Source: Neptuniibacter marinus | GTDB lineage: Bacteria > Pseudomonadota > Gammaproteobacteria > Pseudomonadales > Balneatricaceae | DNA length: 64,000 bases | Direction of reading: 5' to 3' | Assembly: GCF_001597725.1 (NCBI RefSeq) | Contig: NZ_LUTR01000017.1 | Location: 1 to 64,000, forward strand | In this document: positions 1 through 11,043 of the stretch, piece after piece | How the letters are laid out: every line of letters starts with the position of its first letter | How positions within the stretch are numbered: position 1 is the first letter of the stretch | Notes under the pieces: model-generated | Told to the model about the DNA's origin: nothing | Database searches by the model: none | What the model saw: only the letters and a program-made list of their open reading frames with translations | Position numbers and translations under genes: made by a program

Positions 1-2
1 AA

Positions 3-79
3 TGGGGTGGACAATGGGGCTCGAACCCACGACCGCCGGAATCACAATCCGGAGCTCTACCAACTGAGCTATGCCCACC
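3..79 (-). tRNA. tRNA-His (GTG), copy 2 of the operon
   Basis: On the minus strand this folds as a complete cloverleaf. The anticodon stem CCGGA/TCCGG encloses loop TTGTGAT, giving anticodon GTG. The extra G at position -1 pairs with discriminator C73, the hallmark of histidine tRNA. The 3' CCA is encoded. It is identical over its 77 nt to the copy at 198-274 and is the last tRNA of the operon inside the window. Confidence 0.97.
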
Positions 80-97
80 ACAAAAATATCTTACAAA

Positions 98-182
<85 letters not shown>

Positions 183-197
183 TTACCTTTTAGAGAA

Positions 198-274
198 TGG
201 GGTGGACAATGGGGCTCGAACCCACGACCGCCGGAATCACAATCCGGAGCTCTACCAACTGAGCTATGCCCACC
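198..274 (-). tRNA. tRNA-His (GTG), copy 1 of the operon
   Basis: Minus-strand histidine tRNA with anticodon GTG, extra 5' G and encoded CCA. It is identical to the copy at 3-79. The perfect identity points to recent duplication or gene conversion within the operon. Confidence 0.97.
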
Positions 275-296
275 ATAATATTCTCTATACTGACAA

Positions 297-373
297 TGGT
301 ACGCCCACCAGGACTCGAACCTGGAACCTACGCCTTAGAAGGGCGTTGCTCTATCCAGTTGAGCTATAGGCGC
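297..373 (-). tRNA. tRNA-Arg (TCT)
   Basis: Minus strand, first tRNA after the promoter. The acceptor GCGCCTA pairs with TGGGCGT. The anticodon stem ACGCC/GGCGT holds loop CTTCTAA, giving anticodon TCT, which reads AGA/AGG. The 3' CCA is encoded. Confidence 0.96.
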
Positions 374-461
374 CCGACTCATCGTCAGTCCTTAATAATT
401 TAGCACTTTTAAAACAGTATTTGTTAGCTGTTTTTAAGTACCTCGTCTTAAGGAGGTGCGA

Positions 462-490
462 ATAATATACAGCTCTAATTTCAGCGTCAA
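462..490 (-). promoter_or_regulatory. Sigma70-type promoter of the tRNA operon
   Basis: On the minus strand a -35 TTGACG (485-490) lies exactly 17 nt from a -10 TATTAT (462-467). A GC-rich stretch, TCGCACC, follows. A GC-rich discriminator is typical of stringently controlled stable-RNA promoters, so growth-rate control is inferred. It drives Arg-His-Leu-His leftward out of the window. Confidence 0.8.
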
Positions 491-734
491 CCCTTTTTTT
501 ATCCAAGAAAATAAATGAGTTAGATTGCTCAACTTATGTGCAGATACGGTTGTTTTCCATACAAAAAACCACCCCACTCCCATCAGACTCCATCAACTAC
601 TTATTTCATAAGGAAGAAATCCGGTTTTTACAGTCTTACTTTCCTCCATCTAATTAGCAAAAGGCGCTTGGAGCTAAATCCTAACCATGAGAGAATTATC
701 TCAGTTATATTTTTTCTAAAGGAACCTCCCTTTA
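491..734. other. Gap between tRNA promoter and folD
   Basis: No convincing gene is seen. A possible reading frame at 536-754 has low-complexity composition and overlaps the folD start, so it is not called. The last bases hold the folD ribosome binding site (AAAGGAA near 717-724). Confidence 0.5.
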
Positions 735-1589
735 ATGAGCGCACAGATTATTGATGGCAAGAAAATTTCCGCCGAAGTACGTCAACGTGTTGCGGACGGT
801 GTTCAACAACGCATAGATAACGGCAAAAAAGCTCCCTGTTTAGCCGTAATACTTGTTGGTATGGACCCAGCCTCACAAGTTTACGTACGACATAAAAAAA
901 ACGCCTGTAAAGAGGTCGGTTTTGAATCCCGATCATACGACCTACCTGTAGAGACCACACAACAGGCGTTACTTAAACTAGTCGATGAACTTAATGATGA
1001 CTCAGAATGCAACGGCATCTTAGTTCAACTCCCTTTACCTGAACACTTAGATGCAAACGAGATACTTGAGCGCATACATCCTGAAAAAGATGTAGATGGT
1101 TTCCATGCCTTTAACTTAGGACGCTTAGCCCAACGCATGCCGGTTCTACGCCCATGTACACCTAAAGGTGTTATGACCCTGCTTGAGTCCACTCATCAAG
1201 ATCTCCACGGCATGGAAGCAGTAATCGTAGGCGCATCCAACATTGTAGGTCGTCCAATGGGGCTTGAACTGCTTTTAGCAGGCTGCACTGTTACCACTAC
1301 ACATCGTTTCACACGCGACCTTGAAGCTCATGTTCGCCGTGCAGACTTAGTCATTGTCGGCGTTGGCATCCCTAACCTAGTAAAAGGCGAATGGATCAAA
1401 GAGGGTGCGACTGTTATTGATGTAGGCATCAATCGCTTAGATGATGGTCGTTTAGTGGGTGATGTTGGCTTTGAAGAAGCGGAAAAACGTGCAGGATTTA
1501 TAACACCCGTACCAGGTGGTGTAGGCCCTATGACCGTAGCAACACTAATGGAAAACACTTTAGAAGCCGCTAACAAACAAGATAGTTAA
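735..1589 (+). CDS. folD: FolD bifunctional methylene-THF dehydrogenase/cyclohydrolase
   Basis: This cytoplasmic enzyme interconverts 5,10-methylene-THF, 5,10-methenyl-THF and 10-formyl-THF using NADP, supplying one-carbon units for purines and formyl-Met-tRNA. At 284 residues it matches the family length. The catalytic YxxxK motif is seen at Tyr50/Lys54 (VYVRHKK), a dinucleotide fold around residues 160-220 ([14 protein letters not shown]), and the signature PGGVGPMT near the C-terminus. The ATG is preceded by AAAGGAA at a slightly long spacing. It is transcribed alone and faces cysS, with a shared terminator between them. Confidence 0.98.
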   Translation: MSAQIIDGKKISAEVRQRVADGVQQRIDNGKKAPCLAVILVGMDPASQVYVRHKKNACKEVGFESRSYDLPVETTQQALLKLVDELNDDSECNGILVQLPLPEHLDANEILERIHPEKDVDGFHAFNLGRLAQRMPVLRPCTPKGVMTLLESTHQDLHGMEAVIVGASNIVGRPMGLELLLAGCTVTTTHRFTRDLEAHVRRADLVIVGVGIPNLVKGEWIKEGATVIDVGINRLDDGRLVGDVGFEEAEKRAGFITPVPGGVGPMTVATLMENTLEAANKQDS

Positions 1590-1601
1590 GCGTATAAACA
1601 C

Positions 1602-1632
1602 AAAAAAAGGCAGCCTTTAGCTGCCTTTTTTG
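1602..1632. terminator. Bidirectional intrinsic terminator, folD/cysS
   Basis: A hairpin with stem AAGGCAGC/GCTGCCTT is flanked by an A run on the left and a T run on the right. It can therefore stop transcription from folD on the plus strand and cysS on the minus strand. Confidence 0.9.
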
Positions 1633-1646
1633 TTGCATAAGAAAGC

Positions 1647-3032
1647 CTAAGCTTCACGAAACCATGTAGTTCCTTCCCGAGTATCTTTAAGAATCACGCC
1701 TTGAGCAGCCAGCTCATCACGGATTCGATCAGATTCAGCAAAGTTCTTGGCTTTCTTAGCTGCTGCCCGCTGCTGAATAAGCTCGTCGATCTCATCGCTA
1801 CCCAACTCACCCTCTTTATCTTCGCCCTTCAAGAATCCAGCTGGGTCCTGCTGAAGCAAACCAAGAGTGCCTCCTAGGCGCTTCAACTGCGCAGCCAACA
1901 TACCGGCTTCGGGAGCACCCTCACGGGAGGCTTTGTTTAGCTCGTTCACTAATTCAAAAAGCACCGACATAGCTTTAGGTGTATTAAAGTCATCATCCAT
2001 CGCCTCAATAAAACGGGCATCAAAATCATTTTCAATAACCTCATCTCTAGGCTCAACACCTCTTAGTGCTTGATAGAAGCGTTCAAGCATAACTCGCGCT
2101 TCTTTTAAGCTATCTTCGCTGTAATCAATATAAGTACGGTAATGAACCCGTGCTAGGAAGAAGCGCACGACTTCCGCATTGTACTTGTCCAACACATCTC
2201 GAATGGTAAAAAAGTTACCTAATGACTTAGACATCTTTTCTGAGTTAACGCGCACAGGCCCTGCATGCATCCATGTGTTCACATAAGTACAACCATTAGC
2301 TGCTTCAGATTGAGCAATCTCGTTTTCATGATGAGGAAACGGAAGATCTGGCCCACCGCCATGAATATCGAAGGTATCGCCTAAACAGCACTTTGACATC
2401 GCGGAACATTCTATATGCCAACCTGGGCGACCATTTCCCCAAGGAGAGGGCCAGCTCACCTCACCCTCTTTTGCTGCTTTCCATAACACAAAATCAAGTG
2501 GGCTTTCTTTAGCGGTTTCAACTTCTACACGCGCACCGGAACGTAACTCATCAACATTTTTGTTAGTTAACTTTCCGTAACTTTCAAACTTTTCAACCCG
2601 GTAATACACATCACCATTAGAAGCCGGATAAGCAAACCCTTTTTCAATGAGCGTCGCGACAAGGGTAATAATGTCACCAATATGCGCAGTAGCACGAGGT
2701 TCTTGATCTGGGCGCAGTACTGACAGCTTATCTTCATCCTCATGCATCGCAGCAATCATTCGCTGCGTCAGCTGTTCTGGTGTTTCACCATTCTCGGCTG
2801 CTCGTTTGATAATTTTGTCATCTACATCGGTAATATTGCGCACATAATCTACATCCCAACCTTGGGAGCGCAGATAACGAGTAATTACATCAAATGCCAC
2901 CATCACACGCGCATGACCAATATGACAAAAGTCATATACGGTAATACCACACACATACATTTTTATTTTCCCCTCCTGAAGAGGGATAAAAGTGGCTTTT
3001 TCTTTACTTAACGTATTGTAGATCTGCAGCAT
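1647..3032 (-). CDS. cysS: Cysteinyl-tRNA synthetase
   Basis: Charges tRNA-Cys in the cytoplasm. It is a class I synthetase with HIGH at residues 37-40, KMSKS near 270, and zinc ligands Cys28 ([10 protein letters not shown]), the Cys of ECSAM and the His/Glu of HHENE. The frame is open further upstream from a TTG at 3053, but homologues begin MLxIxNTL. The ATG at 3032 gives 461 residues, equal to E. coli CysS, so that start was chosen. No strong ribosome site precedes it. Confidence 0.97.
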   Translation of the reverse strand: MLQIYNTLSKEKATFIPLQEGKIKMYVCGITVYDFCHIGHARVMVAFDVITRYLRSQGWDVDYVRNITDVDDKIIKRAAENGETPEQLTQRMIAAMHEDEDKLSVLRPDQEPRATAHIGDIITLVATLIEKGFAYPASNGDVYYRVEKFESYGKLTNKNVDELRSGARVEVETAKESPLDFVLWKAAKEGEVSWPSPWGNGRPGWHIECSAMSKCCLGDTFDIHGGGPDLPFPHHENEIAQSEAANGCTYVNTWMHAGPVRVNSEKMSKSLGNFFTIRDVLDKYNAEVVRFFLARVHYRTYIDYSEDSLKEARVMLERFYQALRGVEPRDEVIENDFDARFIEAMDDDFNTPKAMSVLFELVNELNKASREGAPEAGMLAAQLKRLGGTLGLLQQDPAGFLKGEDKEGELGSDEIDELIQQRAAAKKAKNFAESDRIRDELAAQGVILKDTREGTTWFREA

Positions 3033-3112
3033 GATTCGTAACTTATTATTCAACGGCTGAAAAGGAGCAGTATTGTAGATGAAATCGCTTTCATCTGCGA
3101 GGTGATCATCCT

Positions 3113-4021
3113 TTATAAAAAGTCAGTAGCTATTTTTAACCGCCCTACGCTCTCGTCTAGCAATGGGCTTCTCTCACTCGTTAAAAGCAACTCGTTTTCT
3201 CCTTCCTCTTTATTCCATGCAACGGCTTCCCACTGCGCATAAGGATGCAATTTTATACGCTGAGCTTTATCCCATATAGGCAAGCTATCGACTGGCACAA
3301 GCCAGATAAACGACTGCCCAAAAATTAAATTTTTATCGTAGCCTAGCAATACCAAACGTCTAGACAATGGATCAAAATCAGCGCCTGTAATTAAGCCATC
3401 AACATTATATTCCTGCTCAGCGGCTACCGCCTGATTAGGTTTGCTTTTATCCAACCTATAGAGTTTAGTTTTTTCATTACCCCAGCCTTTAGTAAAAAGC
3501 CACAACTCATCATCAACGACAGTAAGTGCTTCACAATCGAAGTTGTGTTCCCTGCTCAGTTTTTCTTCAGGGAAATCTGCGTAACGAATATTCATTTTCT
3601 CTGCTGCCACACTTTCACCCGTAACTCCCTCTATTAGCGAAAGCCACAGGACTTTATAGATCTGAACAACAGAGCGGTTGCCACGATTATTTCCACAATC
3701 TGCGATATACAAAAACTCATCGTCTTGAGCTAATGACTCCCAATCGACATTTTTTGCTTCGCGGATATAAACCTTTTTCTCAATGTCATGATCATTATTA
3801 ATGGCATATACAACAGGTTCGCCACCACTGTCATTAACCGTCCAGTTTAATTCGTTATGTAATGCAATTCCCGAAGTCTCCCTCACCTCTACAGGCCAGG
3901 AGGCACGCACTATATCGCCGACACCTGACGGAAAGACATTCACGGCATTCAAAGGAGCACACCCCGCGGTGATAACCACAAAAAAAACAACACAAGGTTT
4001 AGCGTACTTAAAAAGGTTCAT
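3113..4021 (-). CDS. Lipoprotein, predicted beta-propeller (esterase-like/phytase-like)
   Basis: Of unknown precise function. From the ATG at 4021 the protein begins with a lipoprotein signal peptide ending in the lipobox ITAGC, so it is probably anchored in a membrane facing the periplasm. The remainder carries repeated hydrophobic/aspartate motifs ([45 protein letters not shown]) spaced as in beta-propeller proteins that hold calcium or sugar phosphates. An in-frame start 45 nt upstream would put a polar stretch before the signal peptide and is rejected. It lies upstream of cysS on the same strand. The fold assignment is inference from motif spacing only. Confidence 0.7.
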   Translation of the reverse strand: MNLFKYAKPCVVFFVVITAGCAPLNAVNVFPSGVGDIVRASWPVEVRETSGIALHNELNWTVNDSGGEPVVYAINNDHDIEKKVYIREAKNVDWESLAQDDEFLYIADCGNNRGNRSVVQIYKVLWLSLIEGVTGESVAAEKMNIRYADFPEEKLSREHNFDCEALTVVDDELWLFTKGWGNEKTKLYRLDKSKPNQAVAAEQEYNVDGLITGADFDPLSRRLVLLGYDKNLIFGQSFIWLVPVDSLPIWDKAQRIKLHPYAQWEAVAWNKEEGENELLLTSERSPLLDESVGRLKIATDFL

Positions 4022-4157
4022 ATAGCACCGTTCTATCAAAAATAACTCATCACTACTTATTTTCATCTATTCGATTGACATAAGCACTAGACGTTTGTAT
4101 TAAAAACTGCAAGGATTCGCTACTGGTAAATATAAAAACAACAGGGTTCTATAGGGA

Positions 4158-5486
4158 ATGGGAAACGATATACATAACAACATCGATGAAGAAAGCACAT
4201 TTTATCCCAAAATAGATGCACCATCGCCCCTTGTTGATAATAAAACTATACCCTCCCAGCAACTTACACTTTTGGAAGCACTTCCCTATCCTGCCTGGAT
4301 AAAAAACAGACGTGCAGAATACCTTTATGCAAACAAAGCTTATGCTGATCTTATTGGCATGCCTGTTAACGCGATCAAAGGACGTACCGATCGACAATTG
4401 TTTCCTAAATTTCTTCAAGACCAATTAATCGATTCCGACGCTCTTGTTTTCCACAACAAAGCAACGATAGAGCTAGATAATATATATCTTCACTCAACGG
4501 CTACAGAGACCTATTGGCTTAGCAAGTCACCTCTTAAAAGCAGTTGTGGTCATGTTACAGGAATCATCGGCCTAATGAAGCTATCTCCGACCCTACAAGT
4601 AAGCGGGTCGACCTATAGCGAGCTAGCGACACATGCGATTAAACACAGCAATGAAGCTATCATTATTGCCGATACTGGCTTCAAAATAACATTAGTCAAT
4701 CCTGCATTTATAAGAATTACTGGCTTTTCAGCCAATGATATAGTTGGCGCACCCGCCTCTACCATCAATGCTAACTGGCTCGCCCCCGAGTTTATGGAAA
4801 GCATTAAGCATCAACTTCATTATCACGGTTACTGGGAAGGAGAAACCTGGAATCGCAAAAAAGATGGCCAGCTCTATAATGAAAAAATAAAAATATCGGT
4901 TATACGTTCTGGTGATGGAAAAATATCTCACTATATGGGGCAATTCACTGACAATACGGAACAAAAACAGACCCAAGATAAACTAGAGTTTTTAGCCTTC
5001 CATGATGCCTTAACAGGCCTTGCCAATCGTGCTCTATTTCTTGATCGCGTCAGCCAATGCATCCAACAATCTAATCGCAATAACACGCGATGCGCCATTA
5101 TTTATTTAGATTTAAATGACTTTAAACCCTTAAACGACACATACGGTCACCCTTTTGGGGATAAAGTGCTAATCCACGCGGCCAATACAATTAAAGAGGC
5201 CGTCCGCAAAGTAGATACGGTATCGCGCCAAGGCGGCGACGAGTTTGCCGTTTTACTTGAGGAAGTTGGATCCGTTGAAAGCGTTGTCGTTGTAACGCAA
5301 AAAATCATTACCTCACTAAGACACACCTTTGTCATTGACAATATTAAAGTTAATCTCGGCGCAAGCGCTGGCATTGCAGTTTACCCAGAGCATGGAGATG
5401 ATGCGGATAAGCTAATCAGCAATTCTGATAAGGCAATGTATGCTGCAAAATCTCTAGGCGGCAACGGTTATTATTTATACAAATAA
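4158..5486 (+). CDS. PAS-PAS-GGDEF diguanylate cyclase
   Basis: Predicted to make cyclic di-GMP from two GTP. Two PAS sensor folds are visible, around residues 33-130 (ALPYPAWIKNR) and 150-270 (HSNEAIIIADTGFKITLVN through a PAC-like MGQFTDNTEQ). A GGDEF domain follows from about 275 to 442. The active-site motif is a canonical GGDEF near residue 358, and an inhibitory site RxxD (RKVD) sits five residues before it, so it is probably active and product-inhibited. There is no membrane segment, so it is likely a cytoplasmic sensor. The ATG at 4158 has AGGGA very close upstream, and a different start cannot be excluded. Confidence 0.93.
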   Translation: MGNDIHNNIDEESTFYPKIDAPSPLVDNKTIPSQQLTLLEALPYPAWIKNRRAEYLYANKAYADLIGMPVNAIKGRTDRQLFPKFLQDQLIDSDALVFHNKATIELDNIYLHSTATETYWLSKSPLKSSCGHVTGIIGLMKLSPTLQVSGSTYSELATHAIKHSNEAIIIADTGFKITLVNPAFIRITGFSANDIVGAPASTINANWLAPEFMESIKHQLHYHGYWEGETWNRKKDGQLYNEKIKISVIRSGDGKISHYMGQFTDNTEQKQTQDKLEFLAFHDALTGLANRALFLDRVSQCIQQSNRNNTRCAIIYLDLNDFKPLNDTYGHPFGDKVLIHAANTIKEAVRKVDTVSRQGGDEFAVLLEEVGSVESVVVVTQKIITSLRHTFVIDNIKVNLGASAGIAVYPEHGDDADKLISNSDKAMYAAKSLGGNGYYLYK

Positions 5487-5719
5487 AACCCAAGCCCATC
5501 TAGGTTTAATGATACCTCATATACAAAAATAGCCCTCTACTCTCTTTAGATCTAACTTTAGAGAGATCATTTCAACAGCCCAAACTATCCGAAACACCCC
5601 GCCAACTAAATCTGAATTATTTCAATGAAATAATACTTTAAATTGAATAAAAATCAGTCAGTCAACCGAAAAGTGATCGATACTTAATCAACAGAAGTAT
5701 TCAACCTTAGGAGGAAGTG

Positions 5720-6322
5720 ATGACTGCAAATAACACCCAACCCACAAAAAACCCCAAACGCCACCCCCCTTCCTTTACAGACAATCGATCTAAACAAAAC
5801 ATCATTAAGCAAAAATCGAGATCTAGGCAGCAGATCCAGAAATCATATTTACAAACCTTGCTCTATCACTCAATTCTCAGTCATTTGAATGAAACCTTTG
5901 AACTCGAGCTGCCCACCACCCCACTGGATTTAAATTACGAAGCGAAAGATATAACAACATCTGAAATACTTGCAGAAGATATACTTTCAGCAGCCATAAA
6001 TCTTTTTGCCTCCTTCACTGAGTTCCACACAGAATTAACTGAATCTTCAGCTCTCGAATGTTTTATTAATATGACTAAAGAAGCTTTTCGTAATGGAATT
6101 ATAGAGACAAGAGAGCTTCTTGATAGCAAACAGCTACTCGAAGGGGAACTTGCTTGGCAAGTGGAGGAAATAGAAGAACAACTTTACGAAGAACTAAATA
6201 AATACTGCCAGAGCTTTGGTTACTACTGCGATGATGAAAGCAATCTAGATAGTGAATCAGAGTTAATGGGCGAATATGATGACATATGGGATGATGAGCT
6301 ATTGAATAAACTAAGAATGTAA
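5720..6322 (+). CDS. DUF5610-like acidic protein of unknown function
   Basis: The start is the ATG at 5720, five bases after a perfect AGGAGG. A GTG three bases earlier is too close to that site. The first 45 residues are basic and polar and probably disordered (KNPKRHPP, KQKSRSRQQ). The middle is helical and resembles the DUF5610 region of the protein at 36391 (AEDILSAAINLFASF, then a block with KEAFRNGIIETRELL). The last 40 residues are strongly acidic (DDESNLDSESE, EYDDIWDDE). It stands alone after the diguanylate cyclase. No function can be given, and the DUF5610 link is inference from helix pattern. Confidence 0.75.
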   Translation: MTANNTQPTKNPKRHPPSFTDNRSKQNIIKQKSRSRQQIQKSYLQTLLYHSILSHLNETFELELPTTPLDLNYEAKDITTSEILAEDILSAAINLFASFTEFHTELTESSALECFINMTKEAFRNGIIETRELLDSKQLLEGELAWQVEEIEEQLYEELNKYCQSFGYYCDDESNLDSESELMGEYDDIWDDELLNKLRM

Positions 6323-6340
6323 ACGACTACTTAAGAGATT

Positions 6341-6378
6341 AGCAAAAATATAGTGCCGCTATATACGCGACACTATAT
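6341..6378 (-). terminator. Terminator for the small gene at 6389
   Basis: An 8-bp inverted repeat ATATAGTG/CACTATAT lies at the 3' side of the minus-strand gene. Reading on the minus strand it is followed by five T residues. Confidence 0.5.
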
Positions 6379-6388
6379 AAATCAAGGC

Positions 6389-6574
6389 TTAATGCAATTC
6401 ATCATACTTTTTACGGATAGCGACCAATTTTGGTTGTATATCAAGCGGGGCATAATTCATAGCTTGCTCAAAAAGATCTTTATTTTTCTCTGAAAGCCTT
6501 TCCTCTTCGCTCATTGCCGATAGCTTCTCCATCGCCTCTGTGAATTTAGGATGTACTTTGTCGGTAGCTGCCAT
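6389..6574 (-). CDS. Small helical protein, unknown
   Basis: A 61-residue highly charged protein, probably all helical (FTEAMEKLSAMSEEERLSEK, then PKLVAIRKKYDEL). The ATG is preceded by AGGAGG at good spacing and the gene is followed by its own hairpin, so it appears genuinely expressed. No signal peptide or membrane segment is seen. It lies downstream of ygiQ on the opposite side of a 119-bp gap, both read leftward. No family is recognised. Confidence 0.72.
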   Translation of the reverse strand: MAATDKVHPKFTEAMEKLSAMSEEERLSEKNKDLFEQAMNYAPLDIQPKLVAIRKKYDELH

Positions 6575-6693
6575 GTGGAGCCCTCCTATGCTGATCCTGC
6601 ACTAAAATATTCATACGTTAATGAAACCAAATCTCGGCTGCTTTTACATTTTAACAACAGCCATCTATTTGAACAGGCCTTTCTTGAACTTAT

Positions 6694-8904
6694 CTATTTT
6701 GGCTTCAATGATCGCTGCTGCTTACGTTTTGGCTTATTAAATTTTTGGCTTTTAGGTTTTTTGCCATTAGCGGCTAAATCCGTTGAACGCTTACTTGCTG
6801 ACGAAGCGTTTCTCTTCGTCCGTTTAGCTCCTCCTTTGCTCCGAGAAAGTACTTTTTTTGTATTTTCCTCCTCAGCAGGCACTAAGCTATTTTTACCATC
6901 CCCCACAAGATGAGCAAACCCCATCTCTGGAAGCTTCTGACGCAGTAATGGCCAATTCACAGGATCATGGTAACGCAGCAATGCTTTTTGTATTTTCCGT
7001 TGATCATCAGTCTTAGGTGTATAAAGCTTCTCGCTTTTATAGGTTACTTTTTTCAGCGGGTTTTTATCTGAGTGATACATCGCCGTTGCTAAAGACATCG
7101 GCGAGGGGTAAAACGTTTGCACCTGATCGACTTTAAATTCATTACGTTTAAGCCACTGAGCTAAGTTGACCATATCATCATCTTCACACCCAGGATGAGC
7201 GGCTATAAAATACGGGATAAGATATTGTTTTTTACCCGCTTCACGGGAAAAACGCTCAAACATCTTCTTAAACGCATCATAGGTCCCCATCCCTGGTTTC
7301 ATCATCATTGATAGCGTGCCCTCTTCGCTATGTTCAGGGGCAATTTTAAGATACCCCCCAACATGATATGTCACCAGCTCTCGTACATATTCCGGATCCT
7401 CTACCGCTAAGTCATAACGCAAACCCGATGAGATAGATACTGTATGTACGCCCTTCACTTTACGTGCTTTTCTATAAAGCTGAGTCGTTGGGCTATGATC
7501 AGTATCTAAGTTCTTACAAATTACTGGATATACACAAGAAGGCTTACGACAAGAAGACTGTATCTCCGGATCATTACAGTTAAGGTGATACATATTAGAG
7601 GTAGGCCCCCCTAAATCGGAGATAGCACCCGTAAAACCTGGAACCTTATCTCTTATCTCCTCAATTTCAGTAATTACTGATTCATGGGAGCGGCTTTGGA
7701 TAATCCGCCCTTCATGTTCGGTAATTGAGCAAAAAGTACAACCGCCAAAACAGCCCCTCATAATATTAATTGAGAATTTAATCATATCGTAGGCAGGAAT
7801 TTTTTCCTGACCATAACGGGGATGAGGTATACGCTGATATGGCAGCCCAAAGACTTGGTCCATTTCGGAGGTAGTCAACGGAATAGGTGGAGGATTGACC
7901 CACAATTCACGATTACCGTGTTTTTGCACTAAGATTCGAGCGTTATGGGGGTTTGATTCTTGATGTAATACCCGCGAAGTATGGGCATAAAGCGCCGGAT
8001 CTTTTGATACCTTTTCAAAGGAAGGTAAACGAATATAAGCTTCGTCAGGTAATCGCTCTTTACCTTTTAATGGTGCAGGAACAATACGTAAAGGTTGAAC
8101 CGTATTATCAGCAGCATCCTTTTTATCGCAGGTTGCTACATCTTTATATTCATAAGGGTTTGGTAGATCTTCAATATATCCAGGCCAATCGATACGTGTA
8201 GAATCAACCTCAATATAATCAGCTGGAATAGCTGAGGAAAGAATTGTAGTACCACGTAGATCGTTAATAGCCTCAATAGCTTCGCCATTAGCTAAACGAT
8301 GGGTTAATTCCACAATCGCTCTCTCGGCATTACCATAAAGCAGAATATCCGCTGTCGCATCCATCAATACAGAGCGACGAACCTTATCACTCCAATAATC
8401 GTATTGAGCTATCCTGCGAAGACTGGCTTCAATCCCCCCTAAAACAACAGGCGTTTCTCGGTAAGCCTCTTTACAACGCTGACTATAGACAATCACTGCT
8501 CGATCAGGACGTTTACCTCCCATTCCCCCAGCCGTATAAGCATCATCATGACGCATACGCTTATCCGCCGTATAACGGTTGATAAGGGAGTCCATATTCC
8601 CGGCAGTAATACCAAAATAGAGGTTAGGCTGACCTAATGATTTAAAGTCCTCAGCACTGGTCCAATCCGGCTGTGTAATAATGCCGACCCTAAAACCTTG
8701 AGCCTCCAACAGTCGCCCCATTACAGCCATACCAAAACTAGGATGATCTACATAAGCATCTCCTGAAATGATAATAACATCACAGCTATCCCAACCAAGC
8801 AGCTCCATCTCCTCTCGAGTTGTTGGCAAAAACGGGGCTGGGGCATAACATTCGGCCCAATACTTTGGATACGAAAATAGATCTCGGGCTTGGATTTGGC
8901 TCAT
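6694..8904 (-). CDS. ygiQ: YgiQ family radical SAM protein
   Basis: A 736-residue member of the UPF0313/YgiQ family. The N-terminal third is a B12-binding-like Rossmann region ([17 protein letters not shown]). The radical SAM core follows with the cluster motif CxxxCxxC in CFGGCTFC around residue 380. The C-terminal tail is a long Lys/Arg/Ser-rich extension ([14 protein letters not shown]), probably disordered and perhaps nucleic-acid binding. The family's substrate is not established to my knowledge. The ATG has no clear ribosome site. It is a single gene read leftward. Confidence 0.93.
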   Translation of the reverse strand: MSQIQARDLFSYPKYWAECYAPAPFLPTTREEMELLGWDSCDVIIISGDAYVDHPSFGMAVMGRLLEAQGFRVGIITQPDWTSAEDFKSLGQPNLYFGITAGNMDSLINRYTADKRMRHDDAYTAGGMGGKRPDRAVIVYSQRCKEAYRETPVVLGGIEASLRRIAQYDYWSDKVRRSVLMDATADILLYGNAERAIVELTHRLANGEAIEAINDLRGTTILSSAIPADYIEVDSTRIDWPGYIEDLPNPYEYKDVATCDKKDAADNTVQPLRIVPAPLKGKERLPDEAYIRLPSFEKVSKDPALYAHTSRVLHQESNPHNARILVQKHGNRELWVNPPPIPLTTSEMDQVFGLPYQRIPHPRYGQEKIPAYDMIKFSINIMRGCFGGCTFCSITEHEGRIIQSRSHESVITEIEEIRDKVPGFTGAISDLGGPTSNMYHLNCNDPEIQSSCRKPSCVYPVICKNLDTDHSPTTQLYRKARKVKGVHTVSISSGLRYDLAVEDPEYVRELVTYHVGGYLKIAPEHSEEGTLSMMMKPGMGTYDAFKKMFERFSREAGKKQYLIPYFIAAHPGCEDDDMVNLAQWLKRNEFKVDQVQTFYPSPMSLATAMYHSDKNPLKKVTYKSEKLYTPKTDDQRKIQKALLRYHDPVNWPLLRQKLPEMGFAHLVGDGKNSLVPAEEENTKKVLSRSKGGAKRTKRNASSASKRSTDLAANGKKPKSQKFNKPKRKQQRSLKPK

Positions 8905-8998
8905 ATAGGAGACACAGACCAGAATAAGTGACTAAGAAAAGCTATTTTCTCAGAAACAAGGGACGACTCCCAGTGAAAACCGCTCACATATGAAAACT

Positions 8999-9742
8999 TT
9001 ATTGAAGAATCATAGATTGTTGGGCTTCTTGATAAGTTAATGGGGTAAATTTAAGTGGCTTTTCACGCTCAGACAAGTAAATCGCTAGATTACCTTGTTC
9101 ATCAATAGAGAAGTACTCCGCTGAAGTCAGTAGGGCTAAATAACGATTTTCATGATACATAATGGGGCTAGAGCAGCGCTGCCGTGTTAAGCGGGCTTTA
9201 TCAATTTCAAGAAACACCGACAAAGAAGTATAGGCGCTTTGATATAAGTTACAGCCCGCATAGCCTGACAACCGGTTACTGCCATTAAAAATTAGAGTAG
9301 TATCGACCGATGGAGGAATACCCCGCCCAGAAACATCCTCTGCTCGCCAATAAGTATTCGCCAGAACATCTTCACTAAGGGCGTGTAAGGCAACAGGAGC
9401 GTCATCTATACTAGAGACTGTTTTTTCTCCCTCTAATACTCTTTCCGCACCAATACTCACCGCTACCTTGATTGTTTTGACGGATGGCTGTTTTCCCGCA
9501 TCAACCGGCAGTTCATAGTGATAAGGTAAATAGCCGTTCTCTTCAATTACCTCAGACTTAACGCTGTTATCATTGTAAATTAATGCAACCTCAACTTTCG
9601 CAGACTCTGGCAGGTGCGATAACGGCTGCGCATCGATGATGAGAAAAGCGCCATCAGCTTTATACATAGAAGGATGTGATAGACACCCAGAAAGAATAAA
9701 AAGGGAAACTACAGACAGTAGCGTTACAGGTATAAAGCGCAT
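8999..9742 (-). CDS. Lipoprotein with YbaY-like and META domains
   Basis: A predicted envelope lipoprotein of 247 residues. The signal peptide ends with lipobox LSGC. Residues ~30-115 resemble the YbaY/YscW lipoprotein domain (FLIIDAQPLSHLPESAKVEV, then VSIGAERVLEGE). Residues ~125-240 form a META/HslJ-type domain (NTYWRAEDVSGRG, LSGYAGCNLY, RCSS). META-domain proteins such as HslJ are linked to heat or antibiotic stress. This function is inferred, and the gene stands between ygiQ and fabV without an obvious operon partner. Confidence 0.82.
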   Translation of the reverse strand: MRFIPVTLLSVVSLFILSGCLSHPSMYKADGAFLIIDAQPLSHLPESAKVEVALIYNDNSVKSEVIEENGYLPYHYELPVDAGKQPSVKTIKVAVSIGAERVLEGEKTVSSIDDAPVALHALSEDVLANTYWRAEDVSGRGIPPSVDTTLIFNGSNRLSGYAGCNLYQSAYTSLSVFLEIDKARLTRQRCSSPIMYHENRYLALLTSAEYFSIDEQGNLAIYLSEREKPLKFTPLTYQEAQQSMILQ

Positions 9743-9849
9743 TCTTCAATTCCGTTTGAAGTAAAAAAACAGGGTTAGAAAGGATATATAAAATCCCTAG
9801 ATACACCAGATAGTAGCATACCGCTACTATCTGGCAAATAAACCGTTAA

Positions 9850-11043
9850 CTATATATCGCTTACATCAAAGTCCACAAGCGGAGAGACATCAAGATCATA
9901 ATTGATACCTTCAATGCCAAAGCCAAATAATTTCAGGAATTCATCTTTATAAAGCTGATAATCAGTCAAATCGAACAGATTTTCTGTGGTAACTTGTGGC
10001 CAGATTTCGCGGCAGGCATTTTGAACTTCATCCTTAAGCTCCCAATCATCCATGCGGAAACGGTTACTCTCATCCATCACAACCGATTCACCGTAAAGGC
10101 CCGTAGCAAACAAACGCTGAACCTGTTCCATACAGCCTTCATGCAAACCTTTCTCGCGCATCACTTTGAAGCACATAGCCAAATATAACGGCATAACAGG
10201 AATGGCTGAACTCGCTTGAGTAACGACCGATTTAAGAACACCAATATTCCCCTGTCCGCCGTTAACTTTGAGCTTAGCATCAATTGCAGACGCCGCCCGA
10301 TCAAGATCTTGCTTAGCTTTACCTAAAGCACCATCCCAATAGATCGGCCATGTAATATCGGAGCCGATATAGGAATACGCAACAGACTTACAGCCCTCAG
10401 CCAAGACGTCGGCTTCTTCAAGTGCATTAATCCACAATTCCCAATCTTCACCACCCATAACAGTAACGGTCGCGTCGATCTCTTCCTGCGTGGCAGGTTC
10501 AACTTCAGCACTGATAATGGCATCTTTATTAGTATCAATGGCCGTGGACTGATAAGGCTTACCAATAGGTTTCAAACAGGAGCGAACAACCTCTCCTGTA
10601 TCAGGCATTTTTCGCACTGGCGAAGCAAGAGAATAAATAACTAAGTCAACTTGCTTCATCTCCTCTTTAATCAATTCGATTGTTTTGGCTTTTGCTTCAT
10701 GGGAAAAAGCATCACCATTCAAACTTTTTGAATATAAACCAGCCGCTTTCGCTTCTGCATCAAATGCCGCGGAGTTATACCAACCCGCTGTACCCGTCTT
10801 ACGTTCTGTGCCAGGCTTTTCAAAGAAAACACCTATTGTCGCCGCATCTGAGCCAAACGCCGCAGCGATACGTGATGAAAGGCCATAGCCACTTGATGCA
10901 CCAATAACGAGAACACGTTTAGGTCCGTTAACCATTTTACCTTTACTTTTGGTATAGGCAATTTGTTCACGAACATTGGCTGCACAGCCCTCGGGGTGTG
11001 TAGTAGTACAAATAAAACCGCGAATTTTTGGTTTGATAATCAT
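9850..11043 (-). CDS. fabV: FabV trans-2-enoyl-ACP/CoA reductase
   Basis: Catalyses the last, NADH-dependent step of each fatty-acid elongation cycle. FabV is the triclosan-refractory alternative to FabI. The 397-residue length is typical. Visible features are the N-terminal [20 protein letters not shown], the nucleotide motif [21 protein letters not shown] around residues 45-65, and the catalytic Tyr-x8-Lys pair near residues 235-244 ([10 protein letters not shown]). It is divergent from a MaoC-type hydratase at 11301, a natural partner in acyl-chain metabolism. No FabI gene is seen in the window. Confidence 0.97.
   Translation of the reverse strand: MIIKPKIRGFICTTTHPEGCAANVREQIAYTKSKGKMVNGPKRVLVIGASSGYGLSSRIAAAFGSDAATIGVFFEKPGTERKTGTAGWYNSAAFDAEAKAAGLYSKSLNGDAFSHEAKAKTIELIKEEMKQVDLVIYSLASPVRKMPDTGEVVRSCLKPIGKPYQSTAIDTNKDAIISAEVEPATQEEIDATVTVMGGEDWELWINALEEADVLAEGCKSVAYSYIGSDITWPIYWDGALGKAKQDLDRAASAIDAKLKVNGGQGNIGVLKSVVTQASSAIPVMPLYLAMCFKVMREKGLHEGCMEQVQRLFATGLYGESVVMDESNRFRMDDWELKDEVQNACREIWPQVTTENLFDLTDYQLYKDEFLKLFGFGIEGINYDLDVSPLVDFDVSDI

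Noticed and set aside
536-754. 72-codon frame upstream of folD
   Set aside because: No ribosome site, odd composition, and it overlaps the folD start.
5648-5683. Possible FliA site before the DUF5610-like gene at 5720
   Set aside because: CGATA is present but the TAAA element is 24 bases away instead of 15, so it does not fit.
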